A stretch of 64,000 nt of DNA, taken from positions 5,328-69,327 of the forward strand of contig NZ_JOEY01000051.1 of assembly GCF_000718165.1 (NCBI RefSeq). The letters run 5' to 3'. The notes beneath the pieces were generated by a model. The model saw only the letters and a program-made list of their open reading frames with translations, was not told the origin of the DNA and ran no database searches. Numbering within the stretch: the first letter of the stretch is position 1; every line of letters begins with the position of its first letter. Below, in pieces: positions 41,043 to 51,326 of the stretch. The position numbers were made by a program, and so were the translations under genes. The stretch is from Streptomyces fulvoviolaceus. GTDB taxonomy: Bacteria > Actinomycetota > Actinomycetes > Streptomycetales > Streptomycetaceae.

Positions 41043-42539
41043 TCAGGCTCCCACCAGGGGCGAGCCGGACGGCGTCCGCAGCGGCGTGGCCAGTTCGGCG
41101 AGGGCCCGCTCCAGGCCGTGCAGATGGGCCAGCGCGGGCTCCGTGACGGAAGGCCGGTCCGCTACGACGGTGAGGGCGCCGTCGGTGCCACCGGTGAGGG
41201 CCTCGACCGCGGCCTCCACCTGCCGGCACGCCGCGGCCAGGCGCGCGTCGTGCGAGGCCTCCGGGTCGGCGGCGACGGCGACCAGGCCGCGGATCTGGCG
41301 GGCGCAGTCGTCGAGCAGGGCCAGCACCCGGCGGGCCCGCCGCTTGCGGCCGAGCATCGGGTTCAGCGGGTGGACCAGCGGGGCCACCGAGAGCCGTACG
41401 CGGCCGAGCAGTTGCTCCAGTTCGGCCACGCGCCGGGCCGGGTCGGCGCTCTCGGCGCCGGCGAGGCGGGCGGCGGCCTCGGCGGTGCAGGCGTGGACGC
41501 AGCGCAGGGCGCGCTGGATCCAGGCGTCGGTGACGGTGTGGGTGGTGATCGGCAGGACGAAGAGGACCGCGAGCAGGGCGCCGACCGCTCCCACGCCGGT
41601 CTCCGCGAGCCGCAGGGCGAGCAGGCCGGGTTGCAGGACGCCGAGGAGGCCGTAGAGCAGCTCCGCCAGGAGCGTCACGCAGAGCATCATCCAGGTGTAC
41701 GACACCGCGGCCGTATAGAAGATGCCGAAGACGCAGGCGGCGAGGAGTACGGCCGTGGGGACCGCGGCCCCCTGGAGGGGCACGGCGACGACCAGGCCGA
41801 GGCCGATGCCGATCACCGTGCCGAGGACCCGGCGGAAGCCGCGGACGAGGGTCTCGCCGCGTGAGGTGGTGTTCACGAAGATCCACCAGGTGGCGCCGAC
41901 GGCCCAGTACCAGCGCTCGCCGGACACCAGCTGGCCCACCACGAGTGCGAAGCCCGCGCCTGCGGTCGCCTGGATCGCCTGGCGTGTGGTCACGCGGGCG
42001 AGACCGGTGCCGCCCGGCGGGGCGGGCACGGGGGCCGGGGGCAGGCGACGCTCGTAGCACCACAGCCCGAAGCGCACGGTGGCGGCGACGGCGACGGACA
42101 GCAGGACGGCGGCGTACAGCTCGGGCAGTCGGTCCGTGGTCGCGTGCAGGAACTGCGCCACGAAGAAGGTCATGAACGCGAAGACACCGAGGCTGTGCCC
42201 GCGCGGGCCCCAGCGCCGCGCGTACACGCCCGCGCCGATGACGGCGAGGAAGGTGAGGCCGCGTGCCACGGGGTGGTCGTGCAGTTCGGCCGCGGCGGCG
42301 AGTACGGGCAGGCCGACGGCGGGCAGCAGCGCGGTCGTGACCGCCTGTCCGCGGACGGTGGCGTCCGTGACGGTGAACAGGGCGAGCAGAGCGGCGAGGC
42401 CGCCGGTGACAGCACCGACGAGGGAGTGTCCGGCGAGGCCGCAGGCGACGACGGCCGGCGCGATGCCGAGGACCGCCCGCGCGGCGAAGCGCAGCCGCAT
42501 CCGCCCCGGGTCCGGAGCCATGAACACCCTCTTCAGCAC
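41043..42539 (-). CDS. FUSC family protein
   Basis: 498 aa. Two hydrophobic blocks (about 20-150 and 180-325) are followed by a helical cytoplasmic C-terminus (LRCVHACTAEAAARL to LEQLLGRVRLSV). The second block, RWYWAVGATWWIFVNTTSRGETLVRGFRRVLGTVIGIGLG, is the FUSC core motif. Likely an exporter of an organic acid or drug. The start is set at the GTG giving VLKRVFMAPDPGRM; ATG 42521 is the alternative. It is divergent from an Lrp gene, a plausible regulator. Not closely similar to the FUSC protein at 10.5-12.2 kb. Confidence 0.83.
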   Translation of the reverse strand: MLKRVFMAPDPGRMRLRFAARAVLGIAPAVVACGLAGHSLVGAVTGGLAALLALFTVTDATVRGQAVTTALLPAVGLPVLAAAAELHDHPVARGLTFLAVIGAGVYARRWGPRGHSLGVFAFMTFFVAQFLHATTDRLPELYAAVLLSVAVAATVRFGLWCYERRLPPAPVPAPPGGTGLARVTTRQAIQATAGAGFALVVGQLVSGERWYWAVGATWWIFVNTTSRGETLVRGFRRVLGTVIGIGLGLVVAVPLQGAAVPTAVLLAACVFGIFYTAAVSYTWMMLCVTLLAELLYGLLGVLQPGLLALRLAETGVGAVGALLAVLFVLPITTHTVTDAWIQRALRCVHACTAEAAARLAGAESADPARRVAELEQLLGRVRLSVAPLVHPLNPMLGRKRRARRVLALLDDCARQIRGLVAVAADPEASHDARLAAACRQVEAAVEALTGGTDGALTVVADRPSVTEPALAHLHGLERALAELATPLRTPSGSPLVGA

Positions 42540-42737
42540 CGCTCTCCCCCGCCCACTCGAAACACCGGCATGAAAAAGGCGCCGCGGAGTCCGCAGCGCC
42601 ATCGACGGGCTCATTGCAGCATCACTGCCGCACCTGGCTCAAGTGACGTCGAATATGCTGAACCATTGGCACAGACATATCGGTCCGTGAGCGTCCACCG
42701 CCGGACCAACGGACCACGCACGAGGAGGCCGGACACC

Positions 42738-43214
42738 ATGGCCGTGGACAAGCTCGACACCCGCATCCTGCGGCTGCTGCTGGAGCAGCCGCGCACCAGC
42801 GTGCGCGAGTACGCCCGCATTCTCGGGGTCGCCCGCGGCACGCTCCAGGCCCGTCTCGACCGGCTGGAGCGGGACGGGGTGATCACCGGTGCCGGGCCCT
42901 CGCTCTCCCCCGCCGCCCTCGGTCACCCGGTGCTCGCGTTCGTGCACATCGAGGTCACCCAGGGGCATCTCGACGACGTGGGGGACGCGCTGGCCGCCGT
43001 GCCGGAGATCGTCGAGGCCTTCTCGATCACGGGCGGCGGCGATCTGCTCACGCGGGTCGTGGCGCGGGACAACGGGCACCTGGAGGACGTGATCCAGAAG
43101 CTGATCAGCCTGCCGGGCGTCGTCCGCACCCGGACCGAGATGGCCCTGCGCGAGCGTGTTCCGCACCGGCTGTTGCCGCTGGTGGAGTCGATCGGGCGCG
43201 CGGCCCGTACGTGA
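42738..43214 (+). CDS. Lrp/AsnC family transcriptional regulator
   Basis: 158 aa. The N-terminal HTH is KLDTRILRLLLEQPRTSVREYARILGVARGTLQARLDRLERDGVI, and the RAM ligand domain follows (HPVLAFVHIEVTQG, DLLTRVVARDNGHLEDVI). It should form octamer-like assemblies and respond to an amino acid or related effector. ATG 42738 follows GAGGAGG. It is divergent from the FUSC gene across about 200 bp, which contain ATATG and CATAT arms (near 42653 and 42679), so it may control itself and the transporter. Confidence 0.92.
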   Translation: MAVDKLDTRILRLLLEQPRTSVREYARILGVARGTLQARLDRLERDGVITGAGPSLSPAALGHPVLAFVHIEVTQGHLDDVGDALAAVPEIVEAFSITGGGDLLTRVVARDNGHLEDVIQKLISLPGVVRTRTEMALRERVPHRLLPLVESIGRAART

Positions 43215-43233
43215 CCTTTGGCATCCTGAGATC

Positions 43234-43956
43234 ATGAGCAATTTCGGCGGCATTTCGGTCATCTTCGATCTCGACGGAACGCTCGTGGACAGCGAGCCGA
43301 ACTACTACGAGGCATCGCGCCAGATCCTCGCCGAACATGGCGTCCTCGACTTCACGTGGGCTCAGCACGAGCGGTACGTCGGGATCAGCACACTGGAGAC
43401 GACCGTCCACCTCAAGGAGCTGTACGGTCTGCGGCCCTCCGTGGACGAGCTCCTCGCCGACACGAACCGCCGCTATCTGGAGCTGGCCCGCGCTTCCACG
43501 CCCGCGTATCCGGAGATGCGGAAGTTCGTGGAGCTGCTCGCCGCCGAGGGTGTGCCGATGGCCGTGGCCTCGGGCTCGTCGCCCGAGGCCATCGACGCGA
43601 TCCTGACCGGCACCGGCCTGGGCACCTATCTGCGTACCCTCGTCTCGGCCGACGAGGTCCCCCGTGGCAAGCCCGCCCCCGACGTCTTCCTGGAGGCGGC
43701 CCGCCAACTCGGCGCCGACCCCGCCGACTGCGTGGTTCTGGAGGACGCGGCTCCGGGCGCCGCCGCCGCACACGCCGCCGGGATGCGCTGCATCGCGATC
43801 CCGTACGTCGCCGCGCAGGCCGACGCCCCGGAGTTCGCCACCGCCGGACTCCTCCTGCGGAGAGGTCAGGAGGAGTTCACGGCGAGGACTGCGTACGACT
43901 GGATCAGGGCCGAGCCTCGTGCGAAGGCTTCGGCGCCGGCTGGATGTTCTGGTTGA
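43234..43956 (+). CDS. HAD-IA phosphatase (beta-phosphoglucomutase/sugar phosphatase type)
   Basis: 240 aa with the complete HAD set: FDLDGTLVDSEPNYY (nucleophile Asp and acid/base Asp), AVASGSSPEAI (motif II), RGKPAPDVFL (motif III Lys) and VLEDAAPGAAAA (motif IV). The helical C1 cap lies at about 20-90. Sugar phosphate or 2-deoxyglucose-6-phosphate phosphatase activity is typical. It lies 20 bp after the Lrp gene on the same strand and may be co-transcribed. Its last 53 bases overlap the convergent FAD oxidase gene. Confidence 0.9.
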   Translation: MSNFGGISVIFDLDGTLVDSEPNYYEASRQILAEHGVLDFTWAQHERYVGISTLETTVHLKELYGLRPSVDELLADTNRRYLELARASTPAYPEMRKFVELLAAEGVPMAVASGSSPEAIDAILTGTGLGTYLRTLVSADEVPRGKPAPDVFLEAARQLGADPADCVVLEDAAPGAAAAHAAGMRCIAIPYVAAQADAPEFATAGLLLRRGQEEFTARTAYDWIRAEPRAKASAPAGCSG

Positions 43957-45319
43957 GGCGGAAGACGTTGTCCGGGTCGCGGTCGGCCTTGATGCGGGCC
44001 AGGCGTTCGTAGTTGCCGCGGTAGCTGGCCCGGACGCGTTCCTGGCCCTCGTCCATCATCATGTTGACGTAGGCGCCGCCCGCCGAGTACGGGTGCAGGG
44101 CCTCGTTGTAGTCGACCGACCACCGCTTGATCAGCTCGGCGTTGGCGGGGTCGGGGTCGACACCGGCGAAGACGGACGCCCAGCGCGAGCCGCGGTAGGC
44201 CCAGGGTGTGTCCTCCGGGCCCACGTCGTGGGCGGCGCCGTCGATCGGGTAGAGGTGCATGGTCGACTGCATCGTCGGCACCTCCGCGCCGAACTTGGCG
44301 TGGAGTTCGACCGCGTCGTCCGGGATGTCGTCGACGAAGTCGGCCCGCCAGTACCACTGGTGGCCGGGCGGGTAGAGCCCGTCGAACATGGACTGCAGGA
44401 CGGGGTGCGGCATCGGTCCGACGGCGTGCAGCATCGGCTGCGGCAGGGCGTCGAGCAGCGGAGCCATCTCCCGTGCGGCGGCCTCGGTGTCGTCGCCCGT
44501 GTAGCACCACATGACGCCGGCGGTCTTGCGCAGGTGGAGCTCCTCGGGGAACGGGGGGGCCGGCGGGACGCAGCCGAACATGAAGAAGCCGTTGAGTTCG
44601 CGTGAGGCGTTCGGGATGAAGTCCCGGTAGGCGGCGAGGACTTCGGCGCCGATCTCGACAGGCCAGAAGGTCGGCCCGGCGACGACCGTGCTGATCTCGT
44701 GCAGCCGGAAGACGAACGAGGTGACGACGCCGAAGTTGCCGCCGCCGCCCCGGATCGCCCAGAACAGGTCGCTGTTCTCGTCGGCGCTCGCCCGCACCCG
44801 CCGGCCGTCGGCCAGGACGATGTCGGCCTCCAGCAGGTTGTCGATGGCCAGCCCGCACCTGCGGGTCAGATGGCCGAGCCCGCCGCCGAGGGTGAGGCCG
44901 CCGACCCCGGTGGTGGAGACGATGCCGCTGGGGGTGGCGAGGCCGTGTGCGTGCGTGGCCTGGTCCACCTCGCCCCAGACACAGCCGCCGCCGACCCGGA
45001 CGGTGCGGGCCTCCGGGTCGACCTGGATGTCCTTCAGGGGCGACAGGTCGGCGACCACTCCCCCGTCGACGGTGCCGAGGCCGGCTCCGTGGTGGCCGCC
45101 GCCGCGGACGGCGAGCGGGAGTGAGTGCGCGCGGGCGAAGCCGATCACGCGGGCCACCGCGTCGGCGTCGGCGCAGCGTGCCACGAGTGCGGGGCGTTTG
45201 TCGGCCATCGCGTTGTAGACGGACCGGGCCTCTTCGTAGCCTGTGTCGTCGGGGCCGATCAACTCCCCGGTGAATCCGGTCAGTTCCGAGCGTGCCGCCT
45301 GGACTGGTGTGCTGGACAT
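43904..45319 (-). CDS. FAD-binding oxidoreductase, berberine-bridge-enzyme type
   Basis: 471 aa. The FAD_binding_4 domain includes AVRGGGHHGAGLGTVDGG, whose first His (His76) is the expected covalent FAD ligand. The segment SGIVSTTGVGGLTLGGGLG follows; in bicovalent members this region has a Cys before the GVGG, but here it is Val, so single covalent attachment is predicted. The C-terminal BBE motif is YNEALHPYSAGGAYVNMMMD. Such oxidases act on sugars, alcohols or secondary metabolites. ATG 45319 has GGGGGA upstream. It lies downstream of the LuxR gene, with a 7-bp inverted repeat 16 bp before its start. Confidence 0.9.
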   Translation of the reverse strand: MSSTPVQAARSELTGFTGELIGPDDTGYEEARSVYNAMADKRPALVARCADADAVARVIGFARAHSLPLAVRGGGHHGAGLGTVDGGVVADLSPLKDIQVDPEARTVRVGGGCVWGEVDQATHAHGLATPSGIVSTTGVGGLTLGGGLGHLTRRCGLAIDNLLEADIVLADGRRVRASADENSDLFWAIRGGGGNFGVVTSFVFRLHEISTVVAGPTFWPVEIGAEVLAAYRDFIPNASRELNGFFMFGCVPPAPPFPEELHLRKTAGVMWCYTGDDTEAAAREMAPLLDALPQPMLHAVGPMPHPVLQSMFDGLYPPGHQWYWRADFVDDIPDDAVELHAKFGAEVPTMQSTMHLYPIDGAAHDVGPEDTPWAYRGSRWASVFAGVDPDPANAELIKRWSVDYNEALHPYSAGGAYVNMMMDEGQERVRASYRGNYERLARIKADRDPDNVFRLNQNIQPAPKPSHEARP

Positions 45320-45334
45320 GCGAGTCCCCCGTTT

Positions 45335-45351
45335 CGAATCGGGTCGATTCG
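45335..45351. promoter_or_regulatory. Inverted repeat upstream of the FAD oxidase
   Basis: CGAATCG-GGT-CGATTCG, perfect 7-bp arms with a 3-bp spacer, ending 16 bp before ATG 45319. The position suggests an operator over the start of transcription. Confidence 0.5.
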
Positions 45352-45419
45352 CCCGTTCTACTCGCGTTGCTACGGAGCGGGTATCCGTGGCCATCACTCA
45401 GCTCGGCGCCGCCGGGTAC

Positions 45420-48038
45420 CTACGTTTCAGCGTCGGGAAGCGGTCCTTCGCCTTCCGGCAGCAGTCCGAGCCGCGCCGCGCGGTCGGCGGCATGGCGGCG
45501 GGTCGGTGCGTCGAGCTTGTCGAGGACCGCCCGTACGTGGTTGTCGACCGTACGGACCGACACGACGAGCCGCGCGGCGATCTCGGCGTTGGTCAGCCCC
45601 TCGGCGAGCAGCCGCATGACCTGGAGCTGGCGTTCGGTGAGATGGGCGGGGTTCCCCCGGGTCGCGGCGAGGGGGCCGCGGGGGATGCGGCGCACGCCGA
45701 GCCGGCGGAGTTCTGCGCGGATCAGGCGGGCGGCCGGCTCGGCGCCCAGCGCGTCGAAGGCGGCGAGCGCGGCGAGCTTGTCGGCGGGGTCGGGGCTCTC
45801 GGCGAGCGCGGCGGCGTGCTCGTAGGGGCAGCCCGCCGTCTGCCAGAGCGCGGCGGCCCGGCGCCACTGCCCGCGGGCCTGGAGTGCGTACGGATGGTCC
45901 GAGTCGTCCGGCGGGGCGGGGCGCCCGGCCTTGGTGAGCCAGTAGCCGAGTTCGGGGCGGTGCGGGGCGCCGGGGAGGCGGCACGCCTGCGCGTGAACGG
46001 GTTCGGCGGCCGCGATCACCGCGGTCAGGTCGCCACGCAGCCAGGCCGCCTCGGCCCGCGCTGCCGCCACCGGCCCCGTGCGCTGCAGTTCCTTGGTCCG
46101 TACGGCGATCTCCCAGGCCTCGGCGAGGAGTTCGGCGGCGCCGGGCCGGCCGCAGCGGATGCGGACCCGGGCGAGGACGGTCAGCGCGGGGCAGCGGGCC
46201 GGCAGGAAGTCGTGCATGCCGAACTCGGCGTGTTTCTCGGCGTCCTCCCAGTCGGCCGCCGCGAGCCGCCGGATGGCCAGTTCGACGTGGAGGTAGTTGA
46301 GGAAACCGAGGTGTTCGGCGCGGTCGGCCAGTTCCATCGCCGGGGGCAGGAACGTGTCGGCCTCGTCGTACTGGAGGTTGTCGAGCAGGTTCCAGATGAG
46401 GTTGGCGTAGGAGCGGCAGGCGTGCTCGACCTCGCCCGCGGCGAGCGCGACCTCGAGGCTCTCCTCCAACTGGGCCCGCCCGCCGGGGCCGCCGCCGCGC
46501 CAGCGGGCGGTGCCGACGTTGTTGAGGGCGTGCGAGAGGATCGCCGCGTCGTCCGCCTTGCGGGCCAGGGCGATGGCGCGCTCGGCGTGTTCGACGGCCT
46601 CGGCGTAGCGGTCGGACAGCATGCGCAGCTGGGCGGTGTTGCTGACGGCGAGGGCGAGCAGCCGGTCGTCGCCGGCGTGTTCCAGGACGGCGACGGCCTC
46701 CCGGGCCGCCTCCTGCGCCTGGTCGGCGTTTCCGGCCCACCAGTGGATCCGGGACAGCCAGCGCAGGTCGGCGCCGAGGGCGAGGGTGTCGCCGAGGGAG
46801 CGGCGCAGGGCGACGGCCTCGCGCTGGGCGGCGACGGCGGGGGCCGAGTCGGCGATGGTGTAGCTCTCCACCGCGTAGCGTTCGAGCAGGTCGGCGAGTT
46901 CGGCCGGGGCGTACCGGTGCCGGTCGCGCAGGACGAGCCGCAGCTGGGCGGCGGCCTCGCGGTGGGCGCCGGCCGATGCCGCGTCCTTGGCGGCGTCGGG
47001 GCCGTACCGGGCGATGGCGTCCTGGTCGCCGGCCTGCGCGGCGTGGTGGACGATGCGGGCGGCGTCGGAGCCGGGCCGGGCGACGAGCGCCGCGAGGGCG
47101 CCCCGGTTGAGGTCGATGCGCCGGGCGGCGGGCAGGGAGTCGGCGACGGCCCGCCGGATCAGCTCGTGCCGGAACGCCACCCGCTCCGGGGCCACGGCGA
47201 GCAGGCCGCGCTGCTCGGCCGCCGCCAGGACGGACACCCCGTCGGCCAACAGCGCGTCGACCAGCGGGCGTTCGACGGCCGAGGGGACGACGGCGAGCTG
47301 CTCCAGCGCGTCCACGGTGGCGCCGTCCAGTCCGCGCAGCCGGGCGAGCACGGCGTCGACGACCGTCGGGGGAACCTTGCCGGTACCGCCGGCGGCGACG
47401 ACCTCGGCGACGAAGAAGGGGTTGCCCGAGGTCACCGCGTACACCTGGGCGGGGTCGGCCCGGCCGGCGCTCAGGGTGCGTACGGCGTCCAGGGACAGAC
47501 GGGCCAGGGGCAGGCGGTGGACGCGGGGCGCGCGGGAGACCTGGCCGAGGAGGTGGCGCAGGGGGTGGCCGCGGCTCAACTCGTCGTCCCGGTAGGTCAG
47601 GACGAGCAGGGCGGGCAGCCGGTCCATCCGCCGGACCAGGAAGCGCAGGGCGTCCAGTGAGGCCTCGTCGGCCCAGTGGACGTCCTCGACGACGAGTACC
47701 GCCGGATGCGGGGTGCCGGCCAGCTCGCCGTGCAGGGCCTCGTAGACGCGGTGGCGGTCGCCGCCCTCCGTCACGGCCCGGGCCAGCTCGGCGCCGACGC
47801 TGCCGATGAGGTCGCGGAACGGGCCGAGGGGCCGCCGGGTGGCGAGGTCGTCGCACTGCCCGACCAGCACCCGGGCACCGTGCGGCAGCCGGTCCGGCAT
47901 GGCCTTCACCAGGCTGGACTTGCCGATGCCCGCCTCCCCGAAGACGAGCGCCACGGATCCGGCCCCGTCCGCCGCCTCCTGTGCGGCCGAGGCCAGTCGC
48001 ACAAGCTCGGGCTCGCGCTCGAGGATCCCCCAGTCCAC
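45420..48038 (-). CDS. Large ATP-binding LuxR family regulator (LAL/MalT-like)
   Basis: 872 aa. The N-terminal AAA ATPase has Walker [10 protein letters not shown] (34-42) and Walker [13 protein letters not shown] long TPR-like helical region follows, and the C-terminal LuxR HTH reads [36 protein letters not shown]. Such proteins sense an inducer through the TPR part and activate neighbouring genes. The GTG 48038 start gives [12 protein letters not shown], the standard N-terminus. It is divergent from glutamine synthetase (123 bp apart) and upstream of the FAD oxidase, so both are candidate targets. The longer open frame upstream is antisense to glnA and not real. Confidence 0.92.
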   Translation of the reverse strand: MDWGILEREPELVRLASAAQEAADGAGSVALVFGEAGIGKSSLVKAMPDRLPHGARVLVGQCDDLATRRPLGPFRDLIGSVGAELARAVTEGGDRHRVYEALHGELAGTPHPAVLVVEDVHWADEASLDALRFLVRRMDRLPALLVLTYRDDELSRGHPLRHLLGQVSRAPRVHRLPLARLSLDAVRTLSAGRADPAQVYAVTSGNPFFVAEVVAAGGTGKVPPTVVDAVLARLRGLDGATVDALEQLAVVPSAVERPLVDALLADGVSVLAAAEQRGLLAVAPERVAFRHELIRRAVADSLPAARRIDLNRGALAALVARPGSDAARIVHHAAQAGDQDAIARYGPDAAKDAASAGAHREAAAQLRLVLRDRHRYAPAELADLLERYAVESYTIADSAPAVAAQREAVALRRSLGDTLALGADLRWLSRIHWWAGNADQAQEAAREAVAVLEHAGDDRLLALAVSNTAQLRMLSDRYAEAVEHAERAIALARKADDAAILSHALNNVGTARWRGGGPGGRAQLEESLEVALAAGEVEHACRSYANLIWNLLDNLQYDEADTFLPPAMELADRAEHLGFLNYLHVELAIRRLAAADWEDAEKHAEFGMHDFLPARCPALTVLARVRIRCGRPGAAELLAEAWEIAVRTKELQRTGPVAAARAEAAWLRGDLTAVIAAAEPVHAQACRLPGAPHRPELGYWLTKAGRPAPPDDSDHPYALQARGQWRRAAALWQTAGCPYEHAAALAESPDPADKLAALAAFDALGAEPAARLIRAELRRLGVRRIPRGPLAATRGNPAHLTERQLQVMRLLAEGLTNAEIAARLVVSVRTVDNHVRAVLDKLDAPTRRHAADRAARLGLLPEGEGPLPDAET

Positions 48039-48040
48039 GC

Positions 48041-48053
48041 GGCAGATTCTGCC
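48041..48053. promoter_or_regulatory. Inverted repeat between LuxR and glutamine synthetase genes
   Basis: GGCAGA-T-TCTGCC, perfect 6-bp arms around one base, immediately upstream of the LuxR-gene GTG. It may be an autoregulatory or shared site. Confidence 0.42.
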
Positions 48054-48161
48054 ACCGGGGACGCCGAACGGGCCCTGACACCGCGCCTTCCGCTCATACC
48101 CGCCCGTGCCTACAGTGCGCACCAGGGCACCCCGCCGTATCTGCCGCGAAGGGTGAGTCGC

Positions 48162-49571
48162 ATGTTCCGGAACGCCGAGGAAGCCAGGAAGTTCATCAGG
48201 GACGTGGACGTCAAGTTCGTCGATGTGCGCTTCTGTGACGTGCCCGGCATCATGCAGCACTTCACCGTCCCGGTGGAGATCTTCGACCCCGACGGCGAAC
48301 TCGCCTTCGACGGTTCGTCGATCCGCGGCTTCCAGGCCATCCACGAGTCCGACATGGCCCTGCGCGCCGACCTGTCGACGGCCCGCCTCGACCCGTTCCG
48401 CAAGGACACGACGCTGATCGTCAACTTCTTCATCCACGACCCGGTGACCGGCGAGCAGTACAGCCGCGACCCGCGCAACGTGGCGAAGAAGGCGGAGACC
48501 TACCTGGCCTCGACGGGGATCGCGGACGCGGCGTACTTCGGCCCGGAGGCGGAGTTCTACGTCTTCGACAGCGCGCGCTTCAAGACCTCGCAGAACGAGG
48601 CGTTCTACCACATCGACTCCGAGGCGGGCGCCTGGAACACCGGTGCGCTGGAGGACAACCGCGGCTACAAGGTCCGCTACAAGGGCGGTTACTTCCCGAC
48701 TCCGCCGGTGGACCACTTCGCCGACCTGCGTGCCGAGATGACGCTCGAACTCATCAAGGTCAACATCCTGGTGGAGAAGCAGCACCACGAGGTCGGCACC
48801 GCCGGGCAGGCCGAGATCAACTACAGGTTCAGCACCCTGCTGCACGCCGCCGACGACCTGCAGCTGTACAAGTACATCGTCAAGAACGTGGCCTGGCGCA
48901 ATGGCAAGACAGCGACCTTCATGCCCAAGCCGATCTTCGGCGACAACGGCTCCGGCATGCACTGCCACCAGTCGCTGTGGCAGGGCGGCAGCCCGCTCTT
49001 CTACGACGAGGAGGGCTACGCGGGCCTGTCGGACACCGCTCGCCACTACATCGGCGGCCTGCTCCGGCACGCCCCGTCGCTGCTGGCGTTCACCAACCCG
49101 ACGGTGAACTCGTACCACCGTCTGGTCCCCGGCTTCGAGGCCCCGGTCAACCTGGTCTACTCCCAGCGCAACCGCTCCGCCTGCATCCGCATCCCGATCA
49201 CTGGCACCAACCCCGCTGCCAAACGCCTGGAGTTCCGCGCCCCCGACCCGTCCTGCAACCCGTACCTGGCCTTCTCGGCCATGCTGCTCGCGGGCCTGGA
49301 CGGCATCAAGAACAAGACGGAGCCCGCCGAGCCGGTCGACAAAGACCTCTACGAACTCGCCCCCGAGGAACACGCGAGCGTCCCCCAGGTCCCCACCGAC
49401 CTCCCCGCCGTCCTGGACGCCCTGGAGGCCGACCACGAGTACCTGCTCCAGGGCGACGTGTTCACCGCGGACCTGATCGAGACGTGGATCGACCTCAAGC
49501 GCACGAACGAGATCGCTCCGCTGCAGCTGCGGCCGCATCCGCACGAGTTCGAGCTGTATTTCGACGTGTGA
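48162..49571 (+). CDS. glnA: Glutamine synthetase type I, GlnA paralogue
   Basis: 469 aa, close to the standard type I-beta length. ATP-dependent ligation of ammonia to glutamate. Visible motifs: [16 protein letters not shown], the metal ligands in [24 protein letters not shown], the glutamate-flap region [13 protein letters not shown], and the adenylylation site with Tyr397 in [12 protein letters not shown]. The sequence is a GlnA1-like protein but with several Cys substitutions ([14 protein letters not shown]), so it looks like a second copy rather than the housekeeping gene. The promoter region shows TACAGT at 48111 but no GlnR box. ATG follows AAGGGTGAG. Confidence 0.9.
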   Translation: MFRNAEEARKFIRDVDVKFVDVRFCDVPGIMQHFTVPVEIFDPDGELAFDGSSIRGFQAIHESDMALRADLSTARLDPFRKDTTLIVNFFIHDPVTGEQYSRDPRNVAKKAETYLASTGIADAAYFGPEAEFYVFDSARFKTSQNEAFYHIDSEAGAWNTGALEDNRGYKVRYKGGYFPTPPVDHFADLRAEMTLELIKVNILVEKQHHEVGTAGQAEINYRFSTLLHAADDLQLYKYIVKNVAWRNGKTATFMPKPIFGDNGSGMHCHQSLWQGGSPLFYDEEGYAGLSDTARHYIGGLLRHAPSLLAFTNPTVNSYHRLVPGFEAPVNLVYSQRNRSACIRIPITGTNPAAKRLEFRAPDPSCNPYLAFSAMLLAGLDGIKNKTEPAEPVDKDLYELAPEEHASVPQVPTDLPAVLDALEADHEYLLQGDVFTADLIETWIDLKRTNEIAPLQLRPHPHEFELYFDV

Positions 49572-49605
49572 GGATGGTGCTCCCCCACCAAGGAGCGCCG
49601 CCTGC

Positions 49606-51228
49606 ATGTCTGCCTCGCTGACCGTTCGCCGTGTGCTCGGCGACCGTCCCTTCGCCGAGATCGGGATGCCTTTGGTGGTGGCGGACGGTGAGGAGCGGGG
49701 GGTCGTCGTCGTGGGCGGCGATCTGGGGTATCTGCAATGGTCCGGGGGTGGGACCGCCCAGGACCGGTGGCAGCGGTACCGGGTGGGTGTCTACGACTCG
49801 GGCGATCTGCGCTGCCGGTGGGTCGTGGGGTCCCGCTGGCCCGTGAATTGCCTTGCCTTTCATCCGACGCTGCCGGTCGTGGCCGTCGGCACCGGGTCGT
49901 ACGACGGGGGCTACTTCTTCGAGGGCGAGTTGGTGCTGCTCGACCTGGAGTCCGGGCGATCCGCCTCGGTGCTGGCCGAGCCGCGTGAGGTGTTGCAGGT
50001 CGAGTGGGCGAGTGATCAGGCATTGCGGTTCGTGCTGGCTCCGCCCGACGACTACGACTTCGACGAGGCCCACTCGCACGGGTTCGACATGGTGATCGAG
50101 CGGTCCGACTGGGGTGCCGTCGCCCAGAGCTCGGTACAGCACGAGGAACTGACCGGGGAGTGGATCGAGTTCGACCGGTCCGCGCACGAGCAGGAGGCCG
50201 TCGCGCGACTGGGCGCTCTGTGCGGGGAGCCGTGGTGGGAGCCGCGCCGGCAGGTCTGGGACCTCCACGGCCTCACGGACGGGCGTGTGCTCGCCTGTCT
50301 GGAGGGAGTGCTGGCCGAGGCATGGCGGCCCGACGGGCAGCTGGACTGGTGTGTGCCGGACGACGAAGGCGGACGGCAACTCGTGGTCCGGGACGGTGAG
50401 CTCGACGCCTGGGTCAATGTGGAGCGGCGGCGGGTGCGCCGGGTGGGACGGGAGTGGGTCACCGAGCCGCCTCTCGTCGCCCGGATCTCCCTGGCGGACG
50501 GGAAGGTGCTCGGCTCCCTCCCTGTCGGCTCTCGCGTCGTGTTCACCACGCGTGACGACGGCTGGCTGGCGCTCCGCTCGACGGACCTGGAACGGCAGCA
50601 GGAACCGACAGCACTGGTCCCTCCCGCCGGAGAGGCTCCGGAGGCGAGTGTGCCGCTCCGCCGCTTCGACCTCTTCAACCACTTCTTTCCGGTCCGCCGC
50701 AGCGGTCAACTGCTCTTCCTCCGGGGAGAGAAGAGCGAGCCGTGGCGAAAGAAGTGGGTGGTCGCGGTCGATCCGGACGAGGCGCCCACGGTGCGGAAAC
50801 TGTTCCCCCTCGACTGGGAGCCCCCGCACGCCAGGCACCTCTTCGGCGGCCCGGGCATCGCACAGGACGGTGACCTGGTGCACGCGGGAACCGTGCACGA
50901 CGGTGCGGGCCTGCTGCCCGGCAACGCCTTCGTCGTACGACGGAGTCTTGAGGACGGAGCCGTCCGCTGGCAGTTCACCGCCGACTTCCCCGCAACCGCC
51001 CTGGACGGGAACGCGGACACGGTCTACGTCGCGTTCAACTCCGGCGAGCTGGTCGCCCTGCGCACCTGCGACGGAACCGTCCTGCGGCGGCAGCACCTGG
51101 AGGTCGGCGGCCAACCCGTCGTACCGCTGTCGCTCGCCCTCACCGGCCCCGACCGGCTACTGATCGGCACCGCGGACGGACGCATTCTCGACTGCCTGGT
51201 GGCTCAATGGACGAACGGCCGGAACTGA
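49606..51228 (+). CDS. WD40/PQQ-like beta-propeller protein, unknown function
   Basis: 540 aa, soluble, no signal peptide. Repeating strands with W/F-x-L endings (VNCLAFHPTLPVVAVGTGSY, VLQVEWASDQALRFVLAP, GDLVHAGTVHDGAGLLPGNAFVVRR, GNADTVYVAFNSGELVALRTCDGTVLRRQ) are beta-propeller-like. I do not recognise a family name. ATG has AAGGAG ten bases upstream. It starts 34 bp after glnA and probably shares its transcript, but a functional link to glutamine synthesis is unproven. Confidence 0.75.
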   Translation: MSASLTVRRVLGDRPFAEIGMPLVVADGEERGVVVVGGDLGYLQWSGGGTAQDRWQRYRVGVYDSGDLRCRWVVGSRWPVNCLAFHPTLPVVAVGTGSYDGGYFFEGELVLLDLESGRSASVLAEPREVLQVEWASDQALRFVLAPPDDYDFDEAHSHGFDMVIERSDWGAVAQSSVQHEELTGEWIEFDRSAHEQEAVARLGALCGEPWWEPRRQVWDLHGLTDGRVLACLEGVLAEAWRPDGQLDWCVPDDEGGRQLVVRDGELDAWVNVERRRVRRVGREWVTEPPLVARISLADGKVLGSLPVGSRVVFTTRDDGWLALRSTDLERQQEPTALVPPAGEAPEASVPLRRFDLFNHFFPVRRSGQLLFLRGEKSEPWRKKWVVAVDPDEAPTVRKLFPLDWEPPHARHLFGGPGIAQDGDLVHAGTVHDGAGLLPGNAFVVRRSLEDGAVRWQFTADFPATALDGNADTVYVAFNSGELVALRTCDGTVLRRQHLEVGGQPVVPLSLALTGPDRLLIGTADGRILDCLVAQWTNGRN

Positions 51229-51273
51229 ACGCTCCAGACCCGTTGACCCTCACCCGTGTCCTCCCTATCGTCT

Positions 51274-51308
51274 GGTCGACCATTCGAATGGCGTTCGATA
51301 TAGCGAAC
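51274..51308. promoter_or_regulatory. Cluster of inverted repeats upstream of the GH127 gene
   Basis: GGTCGACC (51274-51281), CATTCGAATG (51281-51290) and GTTCG-ATATAG-CGAAC (51293-51308) are successive palindromes sharing TCGA-like cores, ending 19 bp before the ATG. They look like a multi-site operator across the promoter. Confidence 0.55.
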
Positions 51309-51326
51309 ACCGATAGAGGAGCACAC

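Noticed and set aside
43904..45319. Bicovalent (His and Cys) FAD attachment in the BBE-type oxidase
   Set aside because: The residue aligned with the flavin-linked Cys before GVGG is Val; Cys113 and Cys155 are in other segments.
48039..48161. GlnR box upstream of the GlnA paralogue
   Set aside because: No GTNAC/GAAAC pair was found in the 123-bp region.
48039..49607. Extension of the LuxR reading frame to 1395 codons
   Set aside because: The extra part is antisense to glutamine synthetase and has no domain; the standard LAL N-terminus starts at 48038.
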